Under the pieces are notes generated by a model. That model had not been told where the DNA came from and ran no database searches. It worked only from the letters and a program-made list of their open reading frames with translations. Below, piece by piece: positions 48,301 to 57,830 of a stretch of 64,000 nucleotides of DNA; positions within the stretch are counted from its first letter, which is position 1; each line of letters starts with the position of its first letter. Source of the stretch: an uncultured Poribacteria bacterium. Its GTDB lineage: Bacteria; Poribacteria; WGA-4E; WGA-3G. The stretch spans positions 5,332,329 to 5,396,328 of the forward strand of contig OY282383.1 in assembly GCA_958295855.1 (NCBI GenBank). Reading direction: 5' to 3'. The position numbers and the translations under genes were made by a program.

Positions 48301-48855
48301 CGGCACAAGCACCCGCAGCAGGCTTGTATGGATTTCTGTGGGAAATAGGAGTGAGAGTAAGCCACAGGCAACAATGACTAAAGTCGCGATACCGACGTGC
48401 TTCCGGGTTCGGCTGTGGTCAATCGTTGCTTTGAAGTCGATGCCTTTTATCCGTTCTGTTGTATCCTCAACGAGCCGTTGGAGCATGTGTGCCTCAATCG
48501 GGTCGTCGGAGTCCCGGTCACCGAATTGCACGGCACTGACTAACCTATCTTCAAGGTTGGGGTGATTTTTTTCAACGTTGAGGGCAACATCGCTGAGTGT
48601 CAGTGATGCCCGCAGCGGTTGAATGAGGTATTTGTAAAGTAGGTAGGCGGTTGCTCCGATAATACCGGCAAGCAATCCAATTCGCACAAGGCGTGGGAGC
48701 GGCATCAGCCAATCAACGACGGCTTCGCCGACGAGAATGGCCAGGATGCCTGTCAGGACGATAGCAAACCCTGTCCAGAAGAGACCGCGTTTCCAGACGC
48801 GCCGTGCGTCTAAAATCTTTGCTTGTAATTCTGCGTAACCCTCTCTTGTATTCAC
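45340..48855 (-). CDS. Large Gln/Glu-rich coiled-coil membrane protein (DUF4175-like) carrying an in-frame repeat insertion
   Basis: Two N-terminal TM segments, long Q-rich coiled coil; GTG 48855 with GGAGG SD preferred to ORF track start 48975 in repeat. Confidence 0.75.
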   Translation of the reverse strand: MNTREGYAELQAKILDARRVWKRGLFWTGFAIVLTGILAILVGEAVVDWLMPLPRLVRIGLLAGIIGATAYLLYKYLIQPLRASLTLSDVALNVEKNHPNLEDRLVSAVQFGDRDSDDPIEAHMLQRLVEDTTERIKGIDFKATIDHSRTRKHVGIATLVIVACGLLSLLFPTEIHTSLLRVLVPWEKTDPILTTKLTVAPGNARILHGKSLPIHVTVTGKSAEKVVLAYQDKDASPTTETESIKQQINMVRNPEDKRGFAYEIFNIDADMEYYVVANETTSERYTVEVFEMPKVTDISVAYTYPDYTGLKPVVQQGTGDMRAVVGTHAELKLVTNKAIQTATFSLSRDSELASTAEEEAQESPPERGSRQMVIADGNTLTTTLDVLADGTYTVELLCIDGFKNEVPIEYTITATPDNAPEVVIKEPGRDIKATKLEEVKIVAEAKDDYGVKALNLMYRIGSDALQALPMDTPVAAQTSGEISAVTPDVTYHPISPQGMPKKLRTGTYTFYIEEFDVEPGDVISYYAHATDNNTRTGPGEASSDIYFIEIRPFDERVHEQEAEQGEGEGEGEPNPILELITSQKQLIRETWKHMNTQPSVVTEEYRFAVKKTGEKQSKLKDETQRVVDEISLAMQTAEGISPEMLMNLEDAIAKMREATDSLNAIQPTAALPPEQEALELLIKVSLELTKVLTQMRSNNPQLAENFELDMEELQSELENDQEELEQQVQEQTQELLDQARQMLEEQQNLNQQSQQLGRESQPAPSDMQQNTQQQGQLAQQAQHSAQQLGQMQGAAQGTQGQRLTRAGEAMQQASEQMQQAAQGMQQQKPQLSAAKGEKAEERLEEAIEQLEKVAAEFTDDALDRATQQLQQLTAAQSDVQQQTQELESRFQQSEMQPEDFRNASELANEQRSLQRDLASLQDTLNNLQEQLNENNPEASRNVGDATRRLAEEQTAEDMSTAQRALQWRSFRAADVNQQEVIQTLEHAQADLQQAKANMARTEEQQLEAALEQLQRFEEQMQDIQRELEAMEGQEQTEEQARRQQQLAEQQQQLQEQMQQAQQAMQDGQQPGQQPGQGENENEVARAGAESNRDIDRLWLDLFDTMDYRPGNRSQPFPNYEFVIRDLKKLEAALEDRLNTLQEKKQLVQVAKEDVPPEYRRLVDNYYESLSK
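47351..47427 (-). repeat. Family A repeat (77 bp) in frame inside the 45340-48855 CDS
   Basis: Reverse complement CAAACCTCCGGCGAGAT...TTTCTCCGCAAGGAATGCCGAAAAA, same 77 bp length as GAAACCTCCGACGAGAT...TACTCCGCAAGGAATGACGAAAAA (2641-2717). Confidence 0.8.
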
Positions 48856-48880
48856 TGTTCGCCTCCATTTATATTTTCGG

Positions 48881-49020
48881 TTTTTTGTCATTCCTTGCGG
48901 AGTAATCAGCATGGATATGAAACCCCTGTTTTGCAGGGGCAAATACCATTGGCAAGACACCAAAACCGCGCGCATTAGCGCGCCTCGTCGCTCTCTTCGG
49001 AGGTTTCTGCCGCAACCTTT
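48881..49020 (-). repeat. Family A repeat with nested family B palindrome (~48913-48947)
   Basis: AAAGGTTGCGGCAGAAACCTCCGA...GGTATTTGCCCCTGCAAAACAGGGGTTTCATATCC...ACTCCGCAAGGAATGACAAAAAA (reverse complement). Confidence 0.85.
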
Positions 49021-49032
49021 CTCTGCTGATGC

Positions 49033-49716
49033 TTAAGAGCCAAACATAACCTCAGGCAGAATGCTGATTATCCACAGAATTACCGCCGCGACACGGGCCC
49101 TGGTTTTTTCTATATCAGCAAGCACTGAAACCGCGATTGCCATCACTGCGATTACCCACAAACTCACGGGATTGATGTGACTGAGAAACGCCAGAAGTTT
49201 AACGTTTTCGCTGGAACTAAACAGCAGGTGCAGCCCCGGAATCATTTTCATATCTGCGGCATTCGTGACATCTTCTACGTTTCTAAACACGAGCAACAGT
49301 GCCGTGTTGAGCAGCCCTATCACGCAGCCGATCAACGAAATATGCACGACCGCGGCGTAGATGTGTCTAAATTTTAAGGTATCATTTTTTACCAAAAATC
49401 GAGCCGCTAAGGTGAAGAGTGCACTGATAATGAGGAACCCAAGCAGGCCTCCAATCGGCGCGAGAAGGGGGATAAGTTTCTGGATAATCTGATGCACCGT
49501 TTGGGCAGCTGCAACTTGTTCTGCCGACAAATCCGTTTGTGTCATTTGTGCGGACATGAGTTGTGCGGTGTATGGTGTGACTGCCCAAGTCAAGACAATA
49601 GTAAACACGCAAAAAACGACGAACGCCATACCCCACCTCGGCTCGGCTTTTAGGCGCGCGAAGGCAGCACTCGGTTCAGCGATGACATCTCCTATGTTCT
49701 GCAAACTCTCTTTCAT
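49033..49716 (-). CDS. Yip1/YIF1-like multi-TM membrane protein
   Basis: IGDVIAEPSAAFARLKAEPRWGMAFVVFCVFTIVLTWAVTPY; several TM segments. Confidence 0.75.
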   Translation of the reverse strand: MKESLQNIGDVIAEPSAAFARLKAEPRWGMAFVVFCVFTIVLTWAVTPYTAQLMSAQMTQTDLSAEQVAAAQTVHQIIQKLIPLLAPIGGLLGFLIISALFTLAARFLVKNDTLKFRHIYAAVVHISLIGCVIGLLNTALLLVFRNVEDVTNAADMKMIPGLHLLFSSSENVKLLAFLSHINPVSLWVIAVMAIAVSVLADIEKTRARVAAVILWIISILPEVMFGS

Positions 49717-50029
49717 AGTTTTACCTCCGTTCGCGCACGAGCTCAACGAGCACAAGTTGCTCATGTAAGGGGGCGCGCAACCTTTCCCCGATAGGCACGC
49801 TAGGAAAACGCGCCCTACACGCTTTTTAATATTTTCAGGCACTTAAGACAATAGATAGTATAGCAAATTCCAAACAAAAATTGCAAGCATATTTTGACAC
49901 GCGATATGAATCAATCTAACTAATGCCACTTTATTCTTCCTTTTCTTCCAGTCTTCCGAAAAATAGAAGCATGCTTCTTGAAACTTTCTCAAACGTTAGG
50001 CATCAGATATGACGCGTTAACATAACGTT

Positions 50030-52060
50030 TCACTTCACCTTAATGACAACAAGTGTCACATCATCCGCCTGGGGTTCTCCCTCCGCCCACGACGTGCCCG
50101 CTTTGAAGAGATGGTCGAGAATCACTTGCGGGGATTGGGTTGCAACTTCTGCAAACAGTTCTTTCGTCTTTGGATAGTCAAGCATTTCGTTTTGAGGATT
50201 CAACATTTCTGGGAGGCCATCGCTCATGAGCAAGAGTGTGTCACCGCCCTGAAGTTGATATGATGCTTCTTCTCGCTCAGTTCCGATAAGCCCGCCTAAT
50301 GGCATGCCTTCAAGGAATATTTCTTCAACCCGGTTGCCGTTTGCTCGATAGAGAAGTGCAGGCGGCATTCCGGCGGCTGCAATCGTTAGCATGTTGTCTT
50401 TGAATGTGACAAGCGTCATCGCCATGTAGAGGCGTTTCAAATTCATGCTCTTGATGCCTTGTGAGATACGGTCAAGCGTTTCCAAGTTTTCGGCATCGGG
50501 TGGGGATGTTTTGAAAAGGCTCTTGACAGCGGAAACGACGAGTCCTGCGTTCATGCCGTGTCCTGTAGCATCTCCGATTGCAAGTGTCAGCTGGCCATCC
50601 TCAGTAAGATTGAAGTCATAATAGTCACCACCTACCTCCGTTGCCGGTCGCATCTCGAAGGCGACAGTGAGGTTGGGGAGTTGTGGCATGGTTTGCGGCA
50701 GCATCGATACCTGGAGTTTATGTGCCTCTTCCAGTTCCTCTGTTTTGCGGGCGTTTTCGGCTTCCACGAGTCTGCGCTCAAGCACCTCCGTTTCGAGTTG
50801 TCGGCTTGTTCGGGAGAAGTTGCGGGCAAGGTAGACCGACATCGAAAAGAGCGGGGCGAGAATTATAGCGAGCAGGCTAAATTGCTCGCCAATCTCCTCA
50901 TATTCTGTTTGTGAGACGAGAAAGCCGAATGTGAATGGGAGAATAAAAGGCATCAGCGAGCCGAGCCCAAAGATCCACGCGCCATCTTTCTTTTTCCAGA
51001 CAGCGACGATTATCACCCGTGCTATCTCTAAAAGCGTGAGACCGGCAAACAGAAGTAGAAATGGAATTGCTAGGACGTGAAACGGGTCGGTATTGAGGCT
51101 AAACACGCTGAAACCGCCGCTCACAATCCAACCGGCAAGGAAGAACCAAAACCATTTGGGTAGCTTCGGATAAAAGAGGGTGTAGAGAAATAGCATCGCC
51201 GACAAAAACATCAGCACAAAAACGATGACGAGGAGCTGAAGCAGATACAGAATTTGTGTCATGCTCGTTGTCAACAGGAGAAATTGGAGGGTGAGAAAGA
51301 CAAATGCCCCGATACTCCCTGTCGATATCGCAAAATAGAGGTTTTCCCTCGAACGCGGATAAAAGATAAACAGTAACAGGTGCTGTAACATCAGGAAAAC
51401 CGAAATCGCCGTGCACACCATCTGAAAAGTGGTGCCTTTGCGGACTGTGATGACACGCTCTTCAACGCTCTCATCCAGCGGTTCTACCTGAAGCCCGAAG
51501 CCCATCACCGGTACCGGTATCAGTTGATGGGGGGAGAAGTTAGAATACCGAACCGCGATGAGATGGTCGGTTTTGGCCGAAAACGAAATCACCTTCGGGT
51601 CGCGTTCCCAATAGGCCTCCTCCTCCCCTTTCTGCGTTCCTACCTTGCCGAAGGTATAAATCAGCTGACCGTCGAGATAGATTTCAGACGCGCCCGCTTG
51701 ATATGCCACTTGAAGTGCCAACGGCTTATTCCAGAGCTGCTTATCAGGAACCGAGAGGTGAAGTCTGAACCATCCGATTCCCTCCCAGCCGCCTTTGGGC
51801 AGTTGACCTCGAAACAGCCAGGTATCTGTGGATTCCCAAGCGGTATCATCGAATGTCGGGCTCGCCCACTCAGGATTATCGCCTGGATGATACTTCCAAG
51901 GGGCATTGAACCACTCTGCTTTTCCCGAACGCACAGCATCTAACGTCAGCACGCGTATGCCGGTGACTGGCGTAAGCTCGCTATCTTGCGCGGGAGCTTG
52001 GGAGATGAATCCGAACGCTGCTAAAATGAGATGGGATATTAGAACCAACGGGTGTTTCAT
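50030..52060 (-). CDS. 7TMR-DISM-like sensor with SpoIIE/PP2C-type phosphatase domain
   Basis: MLPQTMPQLPNLTVAFEMRPATEVGGDYYDFNLTEDGQLTLAIGDATGHGMNAGLVVSAVKSLF; multi-TM middle region. Confidence 0.9.
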   Translation of the reverse strand: MKHPLVLISHLILAAFGFISQAPAQDSELTPVTGIRVLTLDAVRSGKAEWFNAPWKYHPGDNPEWASPTFDDTAWESTDTWLFRGQLPKGGWEGIGWFRLHLSVPDKQLWNKPLALQVAYQAGASEIYLDGQLIYTFGKVGTQKGEEEAYWERDPKVISFSAKTDHLIAVRYSNFSPHQLIPVPVMGFGLQVEPLDESVEERVITVRKGTTFQMVCTAISVFLMLQHLLLFIFYPRSRENLYFAISTGSIGAFVFLTLQFLLLTTSMTQILYLLQLLVIVFVLMFLSAMLFLYTLFYPKLPKWFWFFLAGWIVSGGFSVFSLNTDPFHVLAIPFLLLFAGLTLLEIARVIIVAVWKKKDGAWIFGLGSLMPFILPFTFGFLVSQTEYEEIGEQFSLLAIILAPLFSMSVYLARNFSRTSRQLETEVLERRLVEAENARKTEELEEAHKLQVSMLPQTMPQLPNLTVAFEMRPATEVGGDYYDFNLTEDGQLTLAIGDATGHGMNAGLVVSAVKSLFKTSPPDAENLETLDRISQGIKSMNLKRLYMAMTLVTFKDNMLTIAAAGMPPALLYRANGNRVEEIFLEGMPLGGLIGTEREEASYQLQGGDTLLLMSDGLPEMLNPQNEMLDYPKTKELFAEVATQSPQVILDHLFKAGTSWAEGEPQADDVTLVVIKVK

Positions 52061-52061
52061 T

Positions 52062-52616
52062 TTACAAACTGCACGCTTTCAAAACCGGGTGTTCCAAAAC
52101 CGAGGCGACTTCCGCCCAAGCCTGTCGACTATGCTTACCCGACAGGGCTGGAGTAAAGCCGAAATTGAGATAGGCCTTGATTGCCGGGATGCGCCCGGTT
52201 GACGTATCGAGAAAACAGCACTCGTGGGACTGTTGCAGGCGATTCATTGCGACAGACATCATCGGCTTGGAAAGTCCACGTCCCTGATAGTCGGGATGAA
52301 TTGCCACCCAGTGAATCTGTCCCCACGTTTTGCCATTCATATCTGGTTGCCACCACGCCGTGATTGTGCCGGTCTCCTCGCCTGCGTCGGTGGTGAGGTA
52401 AAAACTCCTGTCCTCCATCGCCAAAAAGTCGCGTTTGAATTCGCGCGCAAAGAGGCCATCGTCAATGTTAATGTAGGGTTCCGCCGCTTTCTGGATGCGT
52501 GTCCAGATATGCTCCTCATTGGGGCGGTAATTCCGGATAGCGAACCCTTTTGGGATAGGGAATTGTGGAATATTATCCATGTGCTCCCGGGTCATTCTGA
52601 CACTATAGTTTTTCAT
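52062..52616 (-). CDS. GNAT family acetyltransferase
   Basis: IHWVAIHPDYQGRGLSKPMMSVAMNRLQQ. Confidence 0.88.
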   Translation of the reverse strand: MKNYSVRMTREHMDNIPQFPIPKGFAIRNYRPNEEHIWTRIQKAAEPYINIDDGLFAREFKRDFLAMEDRSFYLTTDAGEETGTITAWWQPDMNGKTWGQIHWVAIHPDYQGRGLSKPMMSVAMNRLQQSHECCFLDTSTGRIPAIKAYLNFGFTPALSGKHSRQAWAEVASVLEHPVLKACSL

Positions 52617-52778
52617 GATTGTTACGTGCGGTTGCGGAAGATGAAGTTAGGAAAACATGTTTTCGTCTTACTTAATATAGCAAAACCTGTAAAAAAAAGC
52701 AAGGAGATTTTAATGCCGGTAGGGCTATACAATTTTCAGTTGCACTCTTGGCGAATTACATGATATTATTGACTTATC

Positions 52779-53333
52779 ATGGAAAAAACAACAGTACCCA
52801 TTCCAATTTATACGATAGGCTACGGTAGCCGTTCGATTGAGCAGTTCATTGAAGTGCTACACCCGCATGAGATTGCCTACCTTATTGATGTGCGTTCTGC
52901 CCCCTATTCGCGCTATAAGCCGGAATTCTCCAAAACGCCGTTAGCGAATGAACTGGAACAGCACGGCATCCGCTACGTGTTCATGGGGGATACGCTCGGG
53001 GGCAGGCCCGAGGATGAGGCGTGTTATGTCAGCGGGAAAGTTGACTATGAAAAAGTCAAAGCCACGGAGGCCTACCAGCGCGGGATTGAACGTCTCCACA
53101 CCGCCTTTATGCAACAACAGTGTGTTGTCCTGATGTGCAGTGAAGGGAAGCCGGAGGGTTGTCACCGATGTAAACTTATCGGCACAACCCTCACAACGCA
53201 GAACATCCCTGTCATTCATATCGACGAAAATGATGAGCAACTGACGCAGGAGAAAGTCATTGAACGCGTGACAGGGAGGCAATTGTCGATGTTCGGCGAA
53301 GACACATTTCACTCCCGAAAAAAATACAGATAA
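52779..53333 (+). CDS. DUF488 family protein
   Basis: IYTIGYGSRSIEQFIEVL...LIDVRSAPYSRYKPEFSK...VVLMCSEGKPEGCHRCKLI. Confidence 0.92.
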   Translation: MEKTTVPIPIYTIGYGSRSIEQFIEVLHPHEIAYLIDVRSAPYSRYKPEFSKTPLANELEQHGIRYVFMGDTLGGRPEDEACYVSGKVDYEKVKATEAYQRGIERLHTAFMQQQCVVLMCSEGKPEGCHRCKLIGTTLTTQNIPVIHIDENDEQLTQEKVIERVTGRQLSMFGEDTFHSRKKYR

Positions 53334-53343
53334 TTCAACCACT

Positions 53344-53832
53344 ATGAAAATCAGAATTGTCACTATCGGTGTGTACGGGTTTGACGAAGCCAGTTTTTTT
53401 GACGCTTTGGGCGCGGCAAAGGTTGATACATTCTGCGATATCCGCAGCCGACGCGGCGTGCGCGGTGCAACTTATGCGTTCGCCAATAGCAAGCGGTTGC
53501 AAGCACGCCTCGCGGAACTCAGCATCCGATATATCTATCGAAAAGAACTGGGGCCAACAAAAGCCGTCCGAGACAAACAGGCAGCAGCGGATAAAGCGAC
53601 GAAAACAACCAAACGCAAACGCACCGCATTGGGCGAAGCGTTTATTGAAGCCTACCACACCGAATGTCTCGCTGCGTTTGAACCACACAGTCTGTTAGAC
53701 GAACTGGCATCGGACGCACAGGTTGTGGCACTCTTTTGTGTGGAAACGGCACCGGAGGCATGTCACCGCTCGCTGGTAGCAGATAAACTGGCGAAAACAC
53801 TCCATCTGGAAGTTGAGGACATTCTACCTTGA
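53344..53832 (+). CDS. DUF488 family protein
   Basis: IVTIGVYGFDEASFFDAL...DTFCDIRSRRGVRG...VALFCVETAPEACHRSLVADKL. Confidence 0.9.
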   Translation: MKIRIVTIGVYGFDEASFFDALGAAKVDTFCDIRSRRGVRGATYAFANSKRLQARLAELSIRYIYRKELGPTKAVRDKQAAADKATKTTKRKRTALGEAFIEAYHTECLAAFEPHSLLDELASDAQVVALFCVETAPEACHRSLVADKLAKTLHLEVEDILP

Positions 53833-56354
53833 GAGTACTCATTGTTGCAAAAACCCGAATGGGGAGCGGCGCGTGCATCGGTGCGATTACAGAGAAGGGA
53901 GAAAGCGTCCGCCTCATTCCCTTCAACGCTGATGCGCATGATGGCGCGAATCGTGAATATGAGGTTGGCGATGTTTGGGAGATTTCCGCTGATCCCGTGC
54001 CAGAAACTTTGCGGATTCCGCCGCATAACGAAGACATTGTTGTTCAGAAAAAGTCGCGCCTTTACACCACGAAAGACACGAAAGATTTGGTGAGTGCTAT
54101 TGAACTCTTGATGCCGCCGAAAAGTGGGCATCCACGAGTACTCTATGAAGGCTTATTGCAAACAACAGAAAGCGGCTCGCTCTACGTCGCCGCGGGGGAT
54201 GATGTACCACCTTATAGTACTACGTTTTGGCGACCGGATCAGCCGCTCACTCGCGATACAGCGGGACGGCGCATACGGTATCGCTATCCTACTGGGCTTT
54301 TAATAGCAAGTTTCGGCTTGCAAGCGGTGCCGAACGACGGTTGCACGCTTACCTTCGTCGGTTTCCAAGAATCAATAGAGACTATTCCCGCAGGCACGCT
54401 CCTGCGCGTGTCGCTGGCACATCGGTGGCGACCGGAAGATAAGCCTGATGCTGAGGCACGACACTACGCACAGATTTCCGGATGGTTTCTTGAAGAGGTA
54501 AAACAGGATGAATCAGCACATGCCATTGAAGGGGAACCGCCTCCACCTTCAATACGCACCCAAACATCCGTAGAGATTCTCAAAAGCGTTTTTGGGCATG
54601 AAGCGTTTCTGCCGTTGCAGCAGGACATCATTGAGCACGTACTCAAACGGCGCGACGCACTGATTGTTCTACCGACGGGTGGTGGAAAGTCGCTCTGCTA
54701 CCAATTGCCTGCGCTCATCTTTGATGGCGTAACCGTTGTTGTGTCGCCCTTGATTTCGCTCATGCAGGACCAGGTGATGCAGTTGCAAAAGAAGGGGCTC
54801 AGTGCCGCTTTTCTCAACCACACCGTCAGGCATTCAGAATATGTCACCACGATGCAGCATATCAAACAGGGTGACATCAAGTTGCTTTACCTCGCCCCTG
54901 AAACACTCGTGCGCCCTGAAATACTCGTCATGCTTGATGAATCAGATGTTGCCTGCCTTGCGATTGATGAAGCACACTGTATTTCGCAGTGGGGGCACGA
55001 TTTTCGACCTGAATATCGACAGTTGGTTTCTGTTCGAGAGCGATTCCAAAAGGCTGTTTGCGTCGCACTAACAGCTACTGCCACCCCGCGGGTTCAAAAG
55101 GACATCAAAAAATTACTTAAATTTGGCGACGGAGACGAGTTCATTGCCAGTTTTGACAGGGAAAATCTTTTCATCGCCGTTGAACCGAAGGTTGAATTGC
55201 TTGAGCAGACACTCGCGTTTCTCAATACGCATCGTGACGAATCCGGTATCATCTATTGTCAAACAAAGAAGCAGGTTGAATCTCTCTGTCGTCATTTAGC
55301 TGCCAAACGGATTTCTGTACGTCCCTATCACGCCGATTTGGATAGCGAAACCCGCAAGCAAAATCAGGAGGCTTTTATGAACGGTGACATTCGGGTAATA
55401 GTTGCCACAATCGCCTTCGGCATGGGGATAGATAAAGCGGATGTGCGGTTTGTGCTACATGCCGGTTTGCCGAAGGAGCCTGAGTCTTACTATCAGGAGA
55501 TCGGGCGCGGTGGCCGAGATGGGCTTCGGACAGAGTGTCGCTTGCTGTTCAGTTATGGTGATGTGGACACTGTTAACCACTTCATTGATGGGGGCGCGCC
55601 ATCCGAACGAAAGGGACGGCAGAAACGATTGCAGACACTTGTTTCGTGGGCAACTTCAATAGCGTGCCGCCGGAAAGTTTTATTAGCCTATTTTGAGGAG
55701 CAATACGAAAAGCCAAATTGTGGAATGTGTGACAACTGCCACAAGTCGGAAATGGAGCAAGTAGACTTGACAATACCGGTGCAAAAATTTCTTTCCTGTG
55801 TCGTTCGGACAGATCAGACTTTCGGGGAATCGTATGTTATTGACGTATTGCGGGGTTCACAGCGGAAAAAGGTTCTTGAGAACGGGCATGACAGGCTTTC
55901 CACCTACGGCATCGGCACGGAGTACAGCAAGAGACAGTGGCGATATTTGTCTCATCAATTCCTCCAACACCAACTACTTGAACGCGATGCACGACACGGT
56001 AGCCTCGGCGTGACACAAAAGGGGTGGGCAGTACTCAAAAACGGAGAACCGTTCTGGGGATTTTCGGTGGAGTCGGTAGGCTGCGTCACATCCGAAGCAC
56101 CGCCTGAATATGCGCCTGAACTCTTTGAATTGCTCCGTGCGGAGCGGAATAGTCTCGCGGATGCAGCGGACGTACCGCCCTATGTCGTTTTCCACGATAC
56201 GGCACTGCAAGAGATGGCGACCTATTTTCCGACCTCGGCGGAATCGTTCAAGCTTATGCATGGGGTAGGGCCGGCGAAAGTTGAAAAATACGCCGATATC
56301 TTTTTGCCTATTATCCGTGCTTATTGTCGAGGGCAGTCGCCAATCGACCGTTGA
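53829..56354 (+). CDS. RecQ-family helicase with ~240 aa N-terminal extension (possible dual-OB-like domain)
   Basis: LPTGGGKSLCYQLPAL, DEAH, NCGMCDNCH, C-terminal HRDC-like region; TTG start overlapping upstream TGA. Confidence 0.9.
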   Translation: MRVLIVAKTRMGSGACIGAITEKGESVRLIPFNADAHDGANREYEVGDVWEISADPVPETLRIPPHNEDIVVQKKSRLYTTKDTKDLVSAIELLMPPKSGHPRVLYEGLLQTTESGSLYVAAGDDVPPYSTTFWRPDQPLTRDTAGRRIRYRYPTGLLIASFGLQAVPNDGCTLTFVGFQESIETIPAGTLLRVSLAHRWRPEDKPDAEARHYAQISGWFLEEVKQDESAHAIEGEPPPPSIRTQTSVEILKSVFGHEAFLPLQQDIIEHVLKRRDALIVLPTGGGKSLCYQLPALIFDGVTVVVSPLISLMQDQVMQLQKKGLSAAFLNHTVRHSEYVTTMQHIKQGDIKLLYLAPETLVRPEILVMLDESDVACLAIDEAHCISQWGHDFRPEYRQLVSVRERFQKAVCVALTATATPRVQKDIKKLLKFGDGDEFIASFDRENLFIAVEPKVELLEQTLAFLNTHRDESGIIYCQTKKQVESLCRHLAAKRISVRPYHADLDSETRKQNQEAFMNGDIRVIVATIAFGMGIDKADVRFVLHAGLPKEPESYYQEIGRGGRDGLRTECRLLFSYGDVDTVNHFIDGGAPSERKGRQKRLQTLVSWATSIACRRKVLLAYFEEQYEKPNCGMCDNCHKSEMEQVDLTIPVQKFLSCVVRTDQTFGESYVIDVLRGSQRKKVLENGHDRLSTYGIGTEYSKRQWRYLSHQFLQHQLLERDARHGSLGVTQKGWAVLKNGEPFWGFSVESVGCVTSEAPPEYAPELFELLRAERNSLADAADVPPYVVFHDTALQEMATYFPTSAESFKLMHGVGPAKVEKYADIFLPIIRAYCRGQSPIDR

Positions 56355-56429
56355 GGCACTGTGCCTTGCACACTGGCTCTTCCGCACCGCGCCTGATTGG
56401 ACGTGTCAGATGCCCTACACGATTTAGTC

Positions 56430-57830
56430 TTATTCTTCTGCCAACAAAATCCGCTCAGCTCTCTTTTTTGCCTGCTCCACAATAGCCTCTGCTTCTTGTC
56501 TAAGTTCCGCGACGCGAGCCAAATGCTTGTCAACTTCTTCTACAATCCGATTTTGGACATCAAGCGGCGGTAAAGGAATCTCAAGCGACTGAAATTCTCT
56601 TGAATTTATATTCGGTTGCGCGGCGGTCCTTTGAATGGACTGTACCCACAATTTGTAAATCTTTGTCAAACTATAATACAATATAAATAAAGGGTTGATT
56701 CTTGTGGAATCAAGCTTGAATCGAATCAAGTAGCCCGCAAAAATAGCCCTACCTAATTCGATTTTATAGACAAACGCTCGCCCTACCGATCCACTTCTTG
56801 CAAAAAGGACATCATTTTCTTCAAGCAAGTATTTAGGCTGGATTGCTTCTGCGGTTTTCCAATCATCTAGAAGATTTCCGTAATCATCTATATCAGTGAT
56901 CCGAATGTACCGAATGTCAGTTTCAGGATTTCCGTCAACTGCCCGCTCGTTTGCGCCATACTGCGGTTTCTCAATTAGGAGTTTTCCTAGCGGGGTTAGA
57001 GGATAGGGGGTTTTAAGATTCTTAATGTGGGAGATGTTTCTCATATATAAGGGATCAACCCGTCCCTCAATCTCCCCCGCATACACCACAAAACACTTCT
57101 TTTCTGCAACCTCTGGCATCTCAATTCCCAATTCTGCCAGCACATAATCATCAATTGAATCCAAAAGAGCGTTTGCCTCTTGCTCCTTCTGCTTTTTCTG
57201 TGCATAGGCGGATTGCATAACGCTGCCGATATGGTTTTGGATGTTGGGCGCAGGCAAGATTATTTTTAGTCGTTTAACTACCTCTCTTGTTATACCGGTA
57301 ACAGTAGCACCCGTTATCTCTCTTTGTATCTGTAACTTACCAAAAGAGGAGTTTAAGTAGTTAAGCAAGTAAATAGGGTTCACATCAGCCTTTGTTCTCA
57401 GTAAAAATAGATGCTCATTTATATTCTGTCCAATATGTTCTGGGCTACTAACAATTCCAATTTTTCCGGTAGTTGCCCCATCTTTTACTAAAAGGAGATC
57501 ATTCAGTTGCGTCTCCGTTTTGTTGTGCAAACTATGGAACTCCCATGAAATGTATCGCGGCGTGCGAACTTTTATATCGCATTGACTATTTATATGTTCA
57601 CCACCAAAACTTAATACGCCAGACTGTATATTAGCAACTCCGCCTTCCGGGCGCTTTCCACTGTCTATTAATTGTAACAACTCCGTAAGGCTTTTTACAT
57701 TATTCAAGCCGCTTAACCGATCTTCAAAAACCTTATAGTGCTTTTGATAATAGTACGAGTCAATCCGATTGCCAATTGTTTCGCCCCGATAGGTGAGAAA
57801 AATTTGATTTTCCTTATCAGGGCTTACCCG
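56430..57830 (-). CDS. Type I/IIG specificity (HsdS-like) segment; frame is open up to the HsdM stop with no conventional start upstream of TTG 57707
   Basis: FFRVSPDKENQIFLTYRGETIGNRIDSYYYQKHYKVFEDRLSGLNNVKSLTELLQLIDSGKRPEGG...; two TRD-like halves. Confidence 0.8.
   Translation of the reverse strand, partial: RVSPDKENQIFLTYRGETIGNRIDSYYYQKHYKVFEDRLSGLNNVKSLTELLQLIDSGKRPEGGVANIQSGVLSFGGEHINSQCDIKVRTPRYISWEFHSLHNKTETQLNDLLLVKDGATTGKIGIVSSPEHIGQNINEHLFLLRTKADVNPIYLLNYLNSSFGKLQIQREITGATVTGITREVVKRLKIILPAPNIQNHIGSVMQSAYAQKKQKEQEANALLDSIDDYVLAELGIEMPEVAEKKCFVVYAGEIEGRVDPLYMRNISHIKNLKTPYPLTPLGKLLIEKPQYGANERAVDGNPETDIRYIRITDIDDYGNLLDDWKTAEAIQPKYLLEENDVLFARSGSVGRAFVYKIELGRAIFAGYLIRFKLDSTRINPLFILYYSLTKIYKLWVQSIQRTAAQPNINSREFQSLEIPLPPLDVQNRIVEEVDKHLARVAELRQEAEAIVEQAKKRAERILLAEE

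Noticed and set aside
48856-48975. N-terminal extension of the large coiled-coil protein
   Set aside because: Repeat-derived; GTG 48855 has its own GGAGG SD.
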